A stretch of 41,313 nt of DNA from CAUYUA01 sp963575675 (GTDB lineage Bacteria; Pseudomonadota; Alphaproteobacteria; Azospirillales; Azospirillaceae), in assembly GCA_963575675.1 (NCBI GenBank), contig CAUYUA010000208.1, forward strand, positions 1-41,313, given 5' to 3'. The notes under the pieces are model-generated. The model ran no database searches. It was not told the origin of the DNA and saw nothing but the letters and a program-made list of their open reading frames with translations. The translations under genes and the position numbers were made by a program. Each line of letters begins with the position of its first letter. The first letter of the stretch is position 1. Positions 6,656 through 16,570 of this stretch are shown piece by piece.

Positions 6656-8755
6656 CTAAAACTCCTTCCAATCACGATCTCCCCCATGACTCACACGCTG
6701 GAGCGGGCCATTGGGGCGCGCAACAAAAGATCGAGTGCAAATTTTTTGCTCTGAAGTTTTCTTCTGAGCTTCGCGTCTGGCCTGAGCGTCTTTCTGTCGA
6801 GGATGAACGGGTTGCTCGGCGTTAAGCTCCCGCAGGTCGGCGGCAAGGTCGTCAATCAGAGCAAGAACCTCAACTGAAGCGCTTTCCATTTCTTTCAGAG
6901 CCTGCTCGCATCCATGCGCGTCGCCTGCAAGGTGGCGCTCCAAAGCACGTCCGGCAGAGTCATGAACCTCAGAGTGCGGTCGTTCCAACGCTCGATAAAA
7001 CGGGTTTTGCCGCACCATAGCCAAGTCGATGGCGTCATACCACTTTCCGAGTCGGCATTGGTGGTGATTTGGAACAGTTTTTGGATCAGTTTCACGCTCC
7101 CCGGCAACAGCTTCGTGAATCCTCTTCATGAAACTGATGTGATCTAGTTTTGTGCTTTCAATAAAAATAATATCTCGATCAATATTCGGGCCCGAATCTT
7201 TGGAAGTCACCATGAAGAACGACACGAGCTGTCTCATGTAAGACGCTTCTTGACGCATAGACTGCGTCGCCGCACAAGTCTCCTCCGCCAAAGCCGCGTT
7301 CATCTGTGTTGTTTCATCAATCTGCGCCATGGCGACATTGATTTCATGGAATTTATTGAATTGCGACGATGCGTTGTCGGCAATTTCATGAAACAGCTCT
7401 GCGGCGTGATTGACCGATCCGACGATTGTTTCCAACGCCTCGCCGGACTGGAAAACCATCTTAACCCCTTGTTGAATATGCTTGTCGCAATTGAAAATCA
7501 GTTCTTTGATTTGATGAGACGCTTGAGCGGAACGTTCGGCGAGGCTGCCGACTTCTCGAGCGACAACGCTGAAGCCTTTTCCGGCGTCGCCGGCTCTTGC
7601 GGCCTCAACGAAGGCGTTGAGCGCCAGCACGTTGATCCGACGAGAAATCTCTTCCGTAACCCGAATGATGTCCTTGATCTTCTCCGAAGCTTCGACGATC
7701 CGCCCCATGGATTCAATGGCGGCGGCAACGACAGTCGTGCCCGAGTCCCCTGCGTCTCGGGCTTGCTTGACCATGCCGTTGGCCCTCAAAGAGAGTTCGC
7801 AATGGCTTTTAAAAACCGCGTCGAGCTGTTCCAAAGACGCCGTTGTCTGCTCAAGAGCCGCAGCTTGATGCTCAGTGCGTTCGGCCAAGTCTGAACCTCC
7901 CGCAGCAACTTCCGTGGCGGCGGCGGAGATTGTGGTCGCCGCCTCATTGATGCGAGCAACCATTCCGGCAAGTTTTTCAACTGTGGCGTTAACGTCGTCG
8001 GCCATTTTGATGAAGGCTTTTTGAGACCTTGGATTGGCTTTCTGCGTCAAATCGCCCTCGGCCAAAGCAGAGAAGACGCGGCCAAGATCGTTTGTCACCA
8101 ATCGAGTGTCGTCGGACACTTGAACAAGCCTCCGACCAGTGCGTCGCACAAACCAAAGACAGACAATGACGATCAAGAGGCTTATGACAAGAATGAACGC
8201 CACGGAAAGATCGTTTTCTGTGTTATGTCCCGCCTGAATCGCCGCAACCGAACGACGCGCGTTCAAACGCTCGGCTTCAATGAGAGTCTCGAATTTTGAG
8301 GCCCGAAAATCAAGATCGTTCAGAACGGCGTCGGAAACTCCGACTTTAACGCTCAGCCGGTTGAGACCTGCGCCATAGGCGTCAAACGCCTCGATCAGGG
8401 AAGAAAGATTGCTGGAACCCGTTGCTCCTTTAACGACGTCGTCAAGAGCCACAAGTTTAACTCGAATTCGCCGAAACGTGACGATTGCAGCTTCAGCGTC
8501 ATGGGAAGAAGCATTATGACCAAGTATATTCACCTTGCTGCGCAAGGCTACGAACTCGATGTTGATTTGATCGAGATCGAAAGCGGTCTCAATCCGAGTG
8601 GATAGAGCGGCCCGATCATCGCCCATGAAACGCTGACCCAAAAAGAATAGGACTGAAATGGCGAAAACAAGAGCGAAAACATAGCTCGATCCGACAAAAA
8701 CATCGGGCTTCGGCCGACCGGAAATAACTTTATTCCCGGAAATAACTTTATTCAT
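6656..8755 (-). CDS. Methyl-accepting chemotaxis protein with C-terminal CZB zinc-binding domain
   Basis: This is a transmembrane chemoreceptor that signals to CheA/CheW. From the chosen start MNKVISG the 699 residues contain TM1 (FVGSSYVFALVFAISVLFFL), a helical periplasmic region, TM2 (SVAFILVISLLIVIVCLWFV), a HAMP linker, and the signalling hairpin whose tip reads EEISRRINVLALNAFVEAAR near residues 365-400. The C-terminus has a CZB domain with zinc ligands H539 (LDHISFMKRI), C567 (CRLGKWYD) and the HSEVH pair, the H/C/H/H set of the family. CZB domains are known to sense zinc and hypochlorous acid. The N-terminus carries an in-frame six-residue tandem duplication (NKVISG twice). An upstream ATG exists, but the stretch before it is itself a 16-bp duplication. 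Confidence 0.9.
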   Translation of the reverse strand: MNKVISGNKVISGRPKPDVFVGSSYVFALVFAISVLFFLGQRFMGDDRAALSTRIETAFDLDQINIEFVALRSKVNILGHNASSHDAEAAIVTFRRIRVKLVALDDVVKGATGSSNLSSLIEAFDAYGAGLNRLSVKVGVSDAVLNDLDFRASKFETLIEAERLNARRSVAAIQAGHNTENDLSVAFILVISLLIVIVCLWFVRRTGRRLVQVSDDTRLVTNDLGRVFSALAEGDLTQKANPRSQKAFIKMADDVNATVEKLAGMVARINEAATTISAAATEVAAGGSDLAERTEHQAAALEQTTASLEQLDAVFKSHCELSLRANGMVKQARDAGDSGTTVVAAAIESMGRIVEASEKIKDIIRVTEEISRRINVLALNAFVEAARAGDAGKGFSVVAREVGSLAERSAQASHQIKELIFNCDKHIQQGVKMVFQSGEALETIVGSVNHAAELFHEIADNASSQFNKFHEINVAMAQIDETTQMNAALAEETCAATQSMRQEASYMRQLVSFFMVTSKDSGPNIDRDIIFIESTKLDHISFMKRIHEAVAGERETDPKTVPNHHQCRLGKWYDAIDLAMVRQNPFYRALERPHSEVHDSAGRALERHLAGDAHGCEQALKEMESASVEVLALIDDLAADLRELNAEQPVHPRQKDAQARREAQKKTSEQKICTRSFVARPNGPLQRVSHGGDRDWKEF
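8718..8753. repeat. 18-bp in-frame tandem duplication in the chemoreceptor N-terminus
   Basis: CCGGAAATAACTTTATTC occurs twice back to back (8718-8735 and 8736-8753). On the coding strand it duplicates six codons, giving NKVISGNKVISG immediately after the start Met. Confidence 0.95.
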
Positions 8756-9486
8756 TGTGCGGCCTGTTTCCCCCTTAACGACAAACCTACGCCGCGCACA
8801 GAAAGAACGTGGCACAGAAAGAACGTGGCAAGGACGCCCAGTTTATAAACGCTGTGTTTAACGCTATGAATAACACTCACGGTTGCGTGGTGTCAATATG
8901 CCAACGCTCTAAATTATTGACGCACGATCTTCGTTTCTTTTAATGATTTCTCCGACATAAAAACCATAAAATAATTGAGATTGTGTCTCTGACCACTCGG
9001 AGTCGTGGCGGAATGCCGTCACATGAGATGGGTCATTCAATAAGCGCGCAATAAGCGCGACAACATCACAAGGGAAGAACGGAGCCCTCCCCCTTCCACA
9101 TCGCAACTCACTTTGTACGAACGTTTGACGATCTGAGAAAGATCGCTTCGCGAATAAAGGAAGACTTTCGCCCTTGGCCCGAGCGACTGGAAACTCAGTC
9201 CCCAAATCATTTTGGTTTTTATGTGGGAAATCGGCAAAGTGATTTGAGTCTGCAAAAAAAATAATCCGACATCAAATGTCAGCTTGATAATGGAGGGAAG
9301 CAATGCTTACAATTCAAATCTAATTAAAACGATAAAAGATGTCGATGACGTATATTTTTGGTGAACGCAACATCAATCCGACGAAAATATCGTCTAATAA
9401 AGCAAGTTTTGTAAGAGCCTGATTTGACTTTGTTCTTTTAACAACAAAACAGCAGAAAAAGCTCTGCTCGCATGGGAAGGAAATAG
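8756..9486. other. Divergent intergenic region between CZB chemoreceptor and binding-protein gene
   Basis: About 730 bases without a convincing gene. They contain a 16-bp tandem duplication (GCACAGAAAGAACGTG at 8796-8811 and 8812-8827), an 11-bp one (CAATAAGCGCG at 9038-9048 and 9049-9059) and a degenerate family A repeat at about 9130-9225. The 100 bases before 9487 are AT-rich and probably hold the promoter of the binding-protein gene. Confidence 0.6.
9130..9225 (+). repeat. Interspersed repeat family A, degenerate copy
   Basis: The stretch begins AGATCGCTTCGCGAATAAAG and continues with a decayed first hairpin (GACTTTCGCCCTTGG). It ends with GAAACTCAGTCCCC and a T-rich tail, in the same order as the intact copies. 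Confidence 0.55.
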
Positions 9487-10596
9487 ATGATGGCATGGTT
9501 TCTTAAAGTGTCCGCTATTGCAGGCTTGATGATCGGCGCAATCTCCAATCCTGTTCTGGCTACGGACATTCGTGTGTTTGAATGGGAGGGATACATTTGG
9601 CCCTATAAAGACAAATTCGAAGCATATGCGCGTAGCAAAGGCAAAGACGTTAGACTTGTGGCCACCGTAGACTCGGCCGGAAAACAACGTTTCATTGGGT
9701 CTTCCGATGATATTTTCATCGCTCTGCGCGATAAACAAGCAGACGTTGTTACACCGACCAACAACTATTACAAGGCGGAAAACAACAAGCTACTCCGACT
9801 TTTACTTGATATTGACGTTTCTCGACTGCAAAACTACCGTGACTTGCCATCCGCATTGCGAGACGCTCAGTATTCTTATGATGGCGGAAAACCCCACGCC
9901 ATTCCATTGCTTGGCGGGTCATACGCAATTGCCTACAACGCCAAGCGAGTAACGGTTCCTCCCACCTCCTGGGCTGATCTACTGGATACGAAATACGCCG
10001 GTCGCGTTTCTGTAACCAACGATCAATTTGAAGCCAATATTTACTCATTGGCGCTGCTTGCCGGCAGCAAGCCTCAAGATGTGTACGACATTGAGCGCAT
10101 AGATCGCAAAAAAGTTCAGGATTATTTAAATCGTCTCGTTAAAAACTGTGGCGGCTTGTGGGGAGGACTAGCAAAGAGTGAAGATATGGCGAATCTTGAC
10201 GTAATCACGGATTATCTTATGGCCGTCACCATCGCCAACGCCGCCGGGCAAGATTGGAAGATCGCCACTCCCAAAGAAGGGGAGACCTTGTGGCTCGACA
10301 ATATTTCTATAGCGCGGGGAGTAGAAAAAGACCCGGAAAAGTTAGAAGCGGCATATCTTTTGCTGGATTTCATGTTGTCTGCGGAAACACAGGCGTCTAT
10401 TGCTCGCGATATGGGCGTGGTTGTGACCAATCCCAAGGCCAAACCTCTGTTGCCCGCCGGGTCGATGATTGAGCGAATGGCTGGAGACGCCAGCTTCTTC
10501 AAGGAAGAATATTTCTGGCAACCCCTCAACAACCGCACAAGAAACGCCTACCGTCAAATGTGGGATGAAGCTCTTCGGGTTGCAGGGAAGAAATAG
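9487..10596 (+). CDS. Polyamine-type (PotD-like) periplasmic solute-binding protein
   Basis: The 369-residue protein has a signal peptide (MMAWFLKVSAIAGLMIGAISNPVLATD) and the two-lobe fold signs of spermidine/putrescine binding proteins. These are RVFEWEGYIWP at the start of the mature chain, then KQADVVTPTNNYY, and LWLDNISIARG near residue 280, where the Trp and Asp match the polyamine-contacting W-x-D of PotD. GGAAGG precedes the start. No ABC permease or ATPase is nearby. The next gene, 84 bases on, is a chemoreceptor. The protein may therefore present its ligand to that receptor. The ligand is inferred from family resemblance only. Confidence 0.85.
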   Translation: MMAWFLKVSAIAGLMIGAISNPVLATDIRVFEWEGYIWPYKDKFEAYARSKGKDVRLVATVDSAGKQRFIGSSDDIFIALRDKQADVVTPTNNYYKAENNKLLRLLLDIDVSRLQNYRDLPSALRDAQYSYDGGKPHAIPLLGGSYAIAYNAKRVTVPPTSWADLLDTKYAGRVSVTNDQFEANIYSLALLAGSKPQDVYDIERIDRKKVQDYLNRLVKNCGGLWGGLAKSEDMANLDVITDYLMAVTIANAAGQDWKIATPKEGETLWLDNISIARGVEKDPEKLEAAYLLLDFMLSAETQASIARDMGVVVTNPKAKPLLPAGSMIERMAGDASFFKEEYFWQPLNNRTRNAYRQMWDEALRVAGKK

Positions 10597-10615
10597 ACTA
10601 ATCACGCAGAGAGAC

Positions 10616-10636
10616 GACGGCGGAAAATCCGCCGTC
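10616..10636 (+). terminator. Hairpin between binding-protein gene and chemoreceptor gene
   Basis: GACGGCGGA and TCCGCCGTC form a perfect 9-bp stem with an AAA loop, 20 bases after the stop of the binding-protein gene. No T-run follows directly. It could be a partial terminator or an mRNA-stabilising hairpin that makes the binding protein more abundant than the receptor. Confidence 0.55.
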
Positions 10637-10680
10637 ATCTCCGCCTTGCCATAATTTTATGTTATTTTAGGTTCTCAGCC

Positions 10681-12240
10681 ATGCTCAAAAACATCAAAGA
10701 CAACATTCGTCTTCGCTCTATTTTATTGCTTTTGCCGTTGCTTGCAGTTTCCATTATTATGCCTGCATGGCTTGATTTGTTGGGGCTGAATGAATTGCTC
10801 CATTCCGCGATTTTAGCGCGTCTAGACATTATCTCTCACATCGAAGGAGCGGCTCTTGGTGGTCCGGTTTATAACTTCGACACGCCAACGATAGAGAATC
10901 TTGGCCGTTCTCTCGTAAGTGATCCTGATTACATGGGCGTCGTCGTCGCAGATGTTGACGGTAAAATCCTTTTTGAACATGGATCGGTAACGCCCGGCAG
11001 CGGCGTTTATGTCGCAACGCATGACATCATGCTTAACGATGAAAAAGGCTCACGTCCTTATGGTAAAATTACGGTGGCGTTATCGACAAATTCCATTAAA
11101 CAAACTTGGCAAAAACAGGTCATTATTCGCTTAATTGAATCGGTTTCTATCCTACTGGTGGTCGGAATCGGCATGCTGCTTTTGCTGAACTCTCTCATTC
11201 GACCTGTAATGGCGCTCACCAAGGTCATGAGGCTATTGGCCCAAGGAGAAACAAATATTCAGATTCCGGCGACGTCGAGAACCGACGAACTCGGAGCAAT
11301 GGCGCGCGCCGTAGAGATTTTTAGAATAAACGCGATCGAACGCGAGAATCTCGCCGCCGCTCGACGCGTGGAAGAAACGGAAAAACAGGCTCGCATCGGA
11401 AAGCTTAATGTGCTTATAGCTTCGTTCGAAGCCAGCGTCACGCGCGTCATCAACACACTCGCCGCATCGTCTCGACGAATGTTGGAGTCTGCGGGCAATC
11501 TCTCCATCAACGCCGACCACACCACTCAAAAGAGCAGCCTTGTGGCTGTTGCATCTGAAAACGCATTTGTCAATGTGAAAACCGTCACAATGGCCTCTCA
11601 GCAGTTGGCCAAATCGATCGCAGAGATCGGTCACAGAGTGGGACAATCAACTCAGATCGCCAATGGAGCGGTCGAAAGCGCTCGCCAAGCCAACCAAGTC
11701 GTGACCAGCCTCGCAGGCGCCGCCTCACGGATTGGCGATATTGTCAAGATGATCAGAGACATTGCTTCTCAAACGAATCTGCTCGCGCTCAACGCGACGA
11801 TCGAAGCGGCGCGCGCCGGCGAGGCGGGAAAAGGTTTTGCCGTGGTGGCGTCAGAGGTCAAAACTCTTGCCAACCAAACGTCGAAGGCGACGGAGAGCAT
11901 TACGCAACAGATTGTCGCCATTCAAAATGCAACCAACGAAGCGGTTGGAGCGATTGGAGACGTCGGCCACATCATTGGTGAGATCAGTCGGTTGTCGGCG
12001 ATGATTGTCGTGTCGGTGGAAGAGCAAGAACAAGCAACAGCAGAAATTTCACGCAGTATTCAGCTCGTGGCTGAAGGGACTCAAGATGTGAGCAGCAATA
12101 TAAGCGGCGTTAAGCATGCAGCCGAAGACACATGGAACGCGGCGAAGGAAGTGAATACTGTTGCAACGGGACTTTCGCACCAATCAACCGAACTGCGTGG
12201 TCAAGTTGATAAATTTCTGAGCGATGTCAAGATTTCTTAG
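10681..12240 (+). CDS. Methyl-accepting chemotaxis protein paired with binding protein
   Basis: This is a 519-residue transmembrane chemoreceptor. TM1 lies near residues 13-35, followed by a compact periplasmic sensor of about 120 residues resembling a single-Cache domain (GVVVADVDGKILFEHG, then PYGKITVAL). TM2 (ESVSILLVVGIGMLLLLNSL) and a HAMP domain (RPVMALTKVMRLLAQGETN) follow. The signalling hairpin tip reads DIASQTNLLALNATIEAARA at about 360-380 and is intact. There is no CheR/CheB pentapeptide at the C-terminus. It lies 84 bases after the PotD-like gene in the same direction, so both are probably one transcript. Whether the sensor binds the loaded binding protein or a ligand directly cannot be told from sequence. 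Confidence 0.92.
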   Translation: MLKNIKDNIRLRSILLLLPLLAVSIIMPAWLDLLGLNELLHSAILARLDIISHIEGAALGGPVYNFDTPTIENLGRSLVSDPDYMGVVVADVDGKILFEHGSVTPGSGVYVATHDIMLNDEKGSRPYGKITVALSTNSIKQTWQKQVIIRLIESVSILLVVGIGMLLLLNSLIRPVMALTKVMRLLAQGETNIQIPATSRTDELGAMARAVEIFRINAIERENLAAARRVEETEKQARIGKLNVLIASFEASVTRVINTLAASSRRMLESAGNLSINADHTTQKSSLVAVASENAFVNVKTVTMASQQLAKSIAEIGHRVGQSTQIANGAVESARQANQVVTSLAGAASRIGDIVKMIRDIASQTNLLALNATIEAARAGEAGKGFAVVASEVKTLANQTSKATESITQQIVAIQNATNEAVGAIGDVGHIIGEISRLSAMIVVSVEEQEQATAEISRSIQLVAEGTQDVSSNISGVKHAAEDTWNAAKEVNTVATGLSHQSTELRGQVDKFLSDVKIS

Positions 12241-12628
12241 AATTCAGACAACGTTCTGCTTTCTTAAAGAATCGTTTCGAAAGATGTCGCTGATGGCATC
12301 CCTCTTCCTTACGTCCTGAGCGCCTGTCCGGAGAAAACAACAAATTAGACAAACTCAGTGACTGTATTCCTGGCCGCTCGGAATCATAATAAGAAAGCGG
12401 CTCCCTCATTCACGTCGCGACCTTCCTCTGGGATCGTTTACTTGTATCGTCTCGCCACTCGTTGGTATTATTCGCCCGAACGGAGCGAATATCTCACAAA
12501 CACCCTTGACCACGGCGACTAAAAACACGGTCACTGGATTGGTCTGGCTTCCATTTAAAATAGTAAAATGCTATGCATCAGTTCTCCCTGAAGATTGACG
12601 CATGTATATCAATAAAGTGGAGTCCGTC
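12241..12628. other. Intergenic region with a family B repeat end
   Basis: About 390 bases with no credible gene. They hold a family B end at 12321-12345 (CGCCTGTCCGGAGAAAACA). A promoter for the next binding-protein gene is expected in the AT-rich part after about 12540, but no box stands out. Confidence 0.5.
12321..12345 (+). repeat. Interspersed repeat family B, single end
   Basis: CGCCTGTCCGGAGAAAACA matches the outer part of the family B element at 25995-26172. Only one end is present here. Confidence 0.5.
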
Positions 12629-13627
12629 ATGAAATGTTTCTTTATTTTCGTTGCCATTTTTATGAAAACAGCAATTCTCTGGGGTGAAGCGTGTCACGCG
12701 GAATCCCCCAAAAGAGAGGCTCTTTCTCTGGGGGTGGCTGAAAATGCTGGAAATATTCTGACTTTTATTGCTCTGGAACAGGGATTTTACCGCGACGAAG
12801 GACTAGAGGTTACTACTCGGTCTTGGCCTGCCGGCAAAATGGCGCTGGAAGCCATGCTGCGAAATGAAATCGAAGTGGCGACAGTCGCCGATACGCCAAT
12901 CGTCCTCCAGAGTTTCCAACGTAGCGACTTCGTCATTATCGCCACGTTTTCTCACAACAACCCGTATCGGTTGGTGACCGATCGTAAAGGCGGCATCGTC
13001 GCGCCAACCGATCTTCGCGGCCACCGAGTCGGCGTTATGACCGGAACCACCGCGCAATTTTTTCTTCATTCCATCCTCGCCGACTTGGGAATAGCTTCAA
13101 GCGAAATCACCGAAGTCAATTTACCCGCAGCCGAGTCCTCAGAAGCTTTAGCGCAAAATCGCGTCGACGCCGTTGCAGCTTTTGATCCCTATGGATACTA
13201 TGCTCAGGTTGCGCTGGGAGACAGAGCCATAATCATACCTTACGAAAAAGGACGACACGAAGAAACTTTTAATTACGCAACACGACGCGATTTTTCACAA
13301 AAACGCCCCGTAGCAGCTCAATGTTTGTTGCGAGCCACCCAACGCGCGATCGAATGGTCTCGCAACCACCGACATGAGGCGGTTGCCGTCGTCGCGCGCC
13401 GTCTAAAAATGGATGAAAAAATCCTCGAAACACTTTGGGGCAACTCCCGACATGCACTCTCGCTTGATCAGGTTCTGATCGTTTCTCTTGAGAGCCAAGC
13501 GCGCTGGGCCATTCGCAACGGCATCGGCAATGTTGACCGCAAGGCGACTATTCCCAATTATCTCGACTTCCTGGATACGTCGCCGCTCGATGCGGTTATG
13601 CCTTCAGCCGTCACAATCATTCGTTAA
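12629..13627 (+). CDS. NitT/TauT-type (NMT1-like) periplasmic solute-binding protein
   Basis: The start chosen is MKCFFIF, because GTGGAG ends six bases before it. An earlier in-frame ATG at 12602 lacks a site. The 332-residue protein has a signal peptide ending near ACHAE and the SsuA/TauA/NMT1 fold pattern. Visible pieces are LSLGVAENAGNILTFIALEQ with GFYRDEGLEV, AVADTPIV-like strands (VATVADTPIVLQ), DLRGHRVGVMTGTTAQFFLH and VDAVAAFDPYGYYA. These proteins usually bring sulfonates, nitrate or pyrimidine precursors to ABC importers, but no transporter gene is adjacent. The next gene starts 16 bases later and encodes a hybrid histidine kinase, so the protein probably serves as its periplasmic ligand sensor. 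Confidence 0.85.
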   Translation: MKCFFIFVAIFMKTAILWGEACHAESPKREALSLGVAENAGNILTFIALEQGFYRDEGLEVTTRSWPAGKMALEAMLRNEIEVATVADTPIVLQSFQRSDFVIIATFSHNNPYRLVTDRKGGIVAPTDLRGHRVGVMTGTTAQFFLHSILADLGIASSEITEVNLPAAESSEALAQNRVDAVAAFDPYGYYAQVALGDRAIIIPYEKGRHEETFNYATRRDFSQKRPVAAQCLLRATQRAIEWSRNHRHEAVAVVARRLKMDEKILETLWGNSRHALSLDQVLIVSLESQARWAIRNGIGNVDRKATIPNYLDFLDTSPLDAVMPSAVTIIR

Positions 13628-13643
13628 GCAGCTTGTTGAAACC

Positions 13644-16370
13644 ATGAGCCTCCAGAAACGAACTTTCTTCATTTTTGCCGCATTCGTGATTTTATGCTTT
13701 GTCCTGTCGGTCCATATCATCTACGCAAACCAAACCGACGACGAAGCTCGACGCGATCTTGAGACAGTGTTCACAGTTCGCGTCAAAGTCGGCGATCTGC
13801 GAACCGTGGGATTCGAATACGCGCTGTATCGCGAAGAACGTCCTCGTCTTCAGGCGGAGGTGGTTCTGCGCGCGCTCCACCCTCTCTTGGAACACCTTCG
13901 AAAATCCCCCGCTTTTCAGAGTGAAGAACCGATGGCGTTGCGACAAAACGTCGTCGACCGACTTAAAGAATGTGAATCACTTCTATCCCTCTTTGCGCAA
14001 CATTCGCTCAACTCGTTACAATTAGAACGAGAGCGGCAGATGACGAGTCTGTTCTTGCTGCGCGCGGCCTCTTTGGCGACCGCCGTCGAAGAATTGACGC
14101 AGCTTCTTTTTGCCGAGGAACAAAGAGTCCGTCGCCTAAACCAGTATGTCGTCATCGCCTCCATTTTCATTTTGATGGGGTTGCCGATCGTCGCCATTCT
14201 CCTCATGCGGAAATCCATTCTGTGTCCGCTTGCCGTTTTAGTCGAAGCCGTTCAAGCCGTCGGCTCCGGCAACCACGACCTTCGTCTGCGAAACCGCAAC
14301 ACCGATGAATTTGGCCGTTTGGCTCAAGCCTTTGACCAAATGCTCGACCACGTTCAAGAGGTAAAAACCTCTTTGATTTCTGCTAAGGAAGCCGCTGAAA
14401 CCGCCAACTCCGCCAAAAGCGCGTTTCTCGCCAATATGAGCCACGAAATACGCACGCCGATGAATGCAATTCTCGGACTGGCCTATCTTCTGGAACAAAC
14501 CGAACTCAACACGGTCCAAAAGGACTATGTGGAAAAGATGCGCCTGTCGGCTCAATCTTTGCTTGGAATCATCAATGATATCCTTGACTTTTCCAAAGTC
14601 GAGGCCGGAAAAATCGAATTGATCGAAGAATCGTTTCGTCTCGACAATTTAATGAAAACGCTCGCCGGCCTCGCCGCCGCCGGAGCGCGCGATAGAGATA
14701 TTGAAGTTCTTTTCGACATAAAACCAGAGACGCCGTTAACACTCGTCGGCGATCTGTTGCGTCTCCAACAGATATTGACCAACCTCGCCAGCAACGCCAT
14801 AAAATTCACCAAACAAGGCGAGGTTGTGTTGTCGGTGGAAGCCGTTGGAGGCGATCAAGACAACGTCGATCTGCAATTTACCGTTCGCGACACCGGCATT
14901 GGAATCGCTCCCGAGAATCAACAGACAATCTTTGACGCTTTTTGTCAGGCTGACAGCGCCACCACACGCCGCTTCGGAGGAACCGGCTTGGGTCTGACGA
15001 TTTGTCGCCGCCTGGTTGAATTGGCGGGCGGGCGCATCTCCGTCGAAAGTGAATTGGGGCGCGGCAGTATTTTTCGGGTCGATTTACGATTAGGCCGTTC
15101 ACCGGAGATTGTCGAACCGCCGTTAATCCCGCCGAATCTTCCGACGCAATTAAAAGTCCTGATTGCCGACGACAACCCGATCGCTCGCCGCGTCATCGTC
15201 ACGATGATCGAGCCGTTCGACTGGATTGTGGTCGTCGCATCATCCGGTCGACAAGCTTTGGATGAAATTGATCGAGCGGCAAAAACAGAGCCGTTTGATC
15301 TCTTTCTGCTTGACTGGTCCATGCCCGAAATCGGCGGTCGCGAAATCGTTCAGCACCTTAGAGCACATCAACCACCGGAAATGATCCCCCTCATTCTCGT
15401 GGTTACTGCGTTCGAGTATGAAAAAGTTCGAAAAGACTCAAATGACGATCCTTTGATTCGGGCCGTGTTAACGAAACCGATCACGCCTTCCAGTCTACTG
15501 GACGCCGTCGCCATCGCATGTCCTGTCGATAATGGACCGACGAATACGACAACATTGTCGCCTCCCCTTGAGGTTCCGCCGAACACGCCGCTGGCCGGTT
15601 TGTCTTTGTTGGTCGCCGAGGACAATTCAATCAATCAAATGGTGGCTCGTCGAATTCTGGAAGCCGCCGGAGCTCGTGTAACAATCGTCGCCAACGGCAT
15701 TGAAGCGCTTGAGGCGCTGACCAACGATCGTGAACGGTTTGACGTCGTTCTAATGGACATTCAGATGCCGCTCATGGATGGATATGACGCAACCAGAGCA
15801 ATACGCAACGATCTTAAACAATCCGATCTGCCGATCATCGCGATGACCGCCAATGCGTTAGCTTCCGATCGCGATCACTGCTTGGACGCCGGCATGAATG
15901 ACCACATCGGAAAGCCGTTTGTCGTTTCGCAAATGACGACCGTCATTGCCATGCATGCACGTCGTCACCGTCTTTCCTGCATTCCGATTCCGCCGAAGGT
16001 TGCCCCTCCTCCGAACGATCCGGTGAAATTGCCGGAAATCGACGAAAAAGAAGCTCTTGCTCGAACCATGGGAGATCGTGATTTATTAAAGCTCCTTATG
16101 GAAGAATTTTCCAAGAGTTACGCTGACACCGTTAATGACGTCAAACGTTTGTTGGCTGACGGCTCTTTGCTTGCAGTCTCCAGAAAAGCTCATGAAGTGA
16201 AAGGCGTCGCGGGGAACCTCGGTGCAAAAAGCTTGGCAAGCGCTTCAGAACGCCTTCAAAAAACAGCGCAGAGTGGAGACATGAAGCAGACAAGAGAAGC
16301 CTGTCTGGATTTCTGTAGAACACTGTCGCTGGTTATTAAGGAGGCAAATCGAATTGCGACAGGACAATAA
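13644..16370 (+). CDS. Hybrid sensor histidine kinase (HisKA-HATPase-REC-REC-HPt)
   Basis: Start chosen at MSLQKRTFF, 16 bases after the binding-protein stop, giving 908 residues. The order is TM1 (FFIFAAFVILCFVLSVHIIY), a roughly 140-residue helical periplasmic domain, TM2 (YVVIASIFILMGLPIVAILL), HAMP, HisKA with H267 in MSHEIRTPMN, and HATPase with NLASNAIKF, DTGIGI and GGTGLGL. Then come REC1 (D557 in LLDWSMPE), REC2 (D705 in LMDIQMPLMDG) and HPt (H850 in KAHEVKGVAGN). All phosphorelay residues are present, so the protein is a complete BvgS/ArcB-like relay that would pass phosphate to an unlinked response regulator. No response regulator gene is adjacent. Confidence 0.94.
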   Translation: MSLQKRTFFIFAAFVILCFVLSVHIIYANQTDDEARRDLETVFTVRVKVGDLRTVGFEYALYREERPRLQAEVVLRALHPLLEHLRKSPAFQSEEPMALRQNVVDRLKECESLLSLFAQHSLNSLQLERERQMTSLFLLRAASLATAVEELTQLLFAEEQRVRRLNQYVVIASIFILMGLPIVAILLMRKSILCPLAVLVEAVQAVGSGNHDLRLRNRNTDEFGRLAQAFDQMLDHVQEVKTSLISAKEAAETANSAKSAFLANMSHEIRTPMNAILGLAYLLEQTELNTVQKDYVEKMRLSAQSLLGIINDILDFSKVEAGKIELIEESFRLDNLMKTLAGLAAAGARDRDIEVLFDIKPETPLTLVGDLLRLQQILTNLASNAIKFTKQGEVVLSVEAVGGDQDNVDLQFTVRDTGIGIAPENQQTIFDAFCQADSATTRRFGGTGLGLTICRRLVELAGGRISVESELGRGSIFRVDLRLGRSPEIVEPPLIPPNLPTQLKVLIADDNPIARRVIVTMIEPFDWIVVVASSGRQALDEIDRAAKTEPFDLFLLDWSMPEIGGREIVQHLRAHQPPEMIPLILVVTAFEYEKVRKDSNDDPLIRAVLTKPITPSSLLDAVAIACPVDNGPTNTTTLSPPLEVPPNTPLAGLSLLVAEDNSINQMVARRILEAAGARVTIVANGIEALEALTNDRERFDVVLMDIQMPLMDGYDATRAIRNDLKQSDLPIIAMTANALASDRDHCLDAGMNDHIGKPFVVSQMTTVIAMHARRHRLSCIPIPPKVAPPPNDPVKLPEIDEKEALARTMGDRDLLKLLMEEFSKSYADTVNDVKRLLADGSLLAVSRKAHEVKGVAGNLGAKSLASASERLQKTAQSGDMKQTREACLDFCRTLSLVIKEANRIATGQ

Positions 16371-16375
16371 GCTTT

Positions 16376-16418
16376 AGAGCCTGTCCGGAAACATTGATAC
16401 TCTTTCCGGACAGGCTCT
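16376..16418. repeat. Family B palindrome with 16-bp perfect arms
   Basis: AGAGCCTGTCCGGAAA (16376-16391) and its exact reverse complement (16403-16418) flank an 11-base loop, six bases after the hybrid kinase stop. It may act as the terminator of the kinase operon. The arm sequence resembles the terminal inverted repeats of IS5-like elements and matches the other family B copies. Confidence 0.85.
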
Positions 16419-16466
16419 TAGAATAAAGCTGACTGAGTTTTCTCCAGGTTGACGAACAAATAATTT

Positions 16467-16562
16467 CAGAGAAAAATCGCTTCGCGAATTAAGGGGGGGG
16501 GGGGGCTTTCACTCCCCCTCTTATGATCTCCCGAGCGACCAGGAACACAGTCCCTGGCCCCA
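16467..16562 (+). repeat. Interspersed repeat family A copy with 13-G tract
   Basis: The copy contains AATCGCTTCGCGAATTAAG, a run of 13 G (16493-16505) facing a C-rich arm, then GCGACCAGGAACACAGTCCC. It lies between the convergent kinase and secreted-protein genes. The long G run is a likely length-variable tract. Confidence 0.85.
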
Positions 16563-16570
16563 TCGAACTC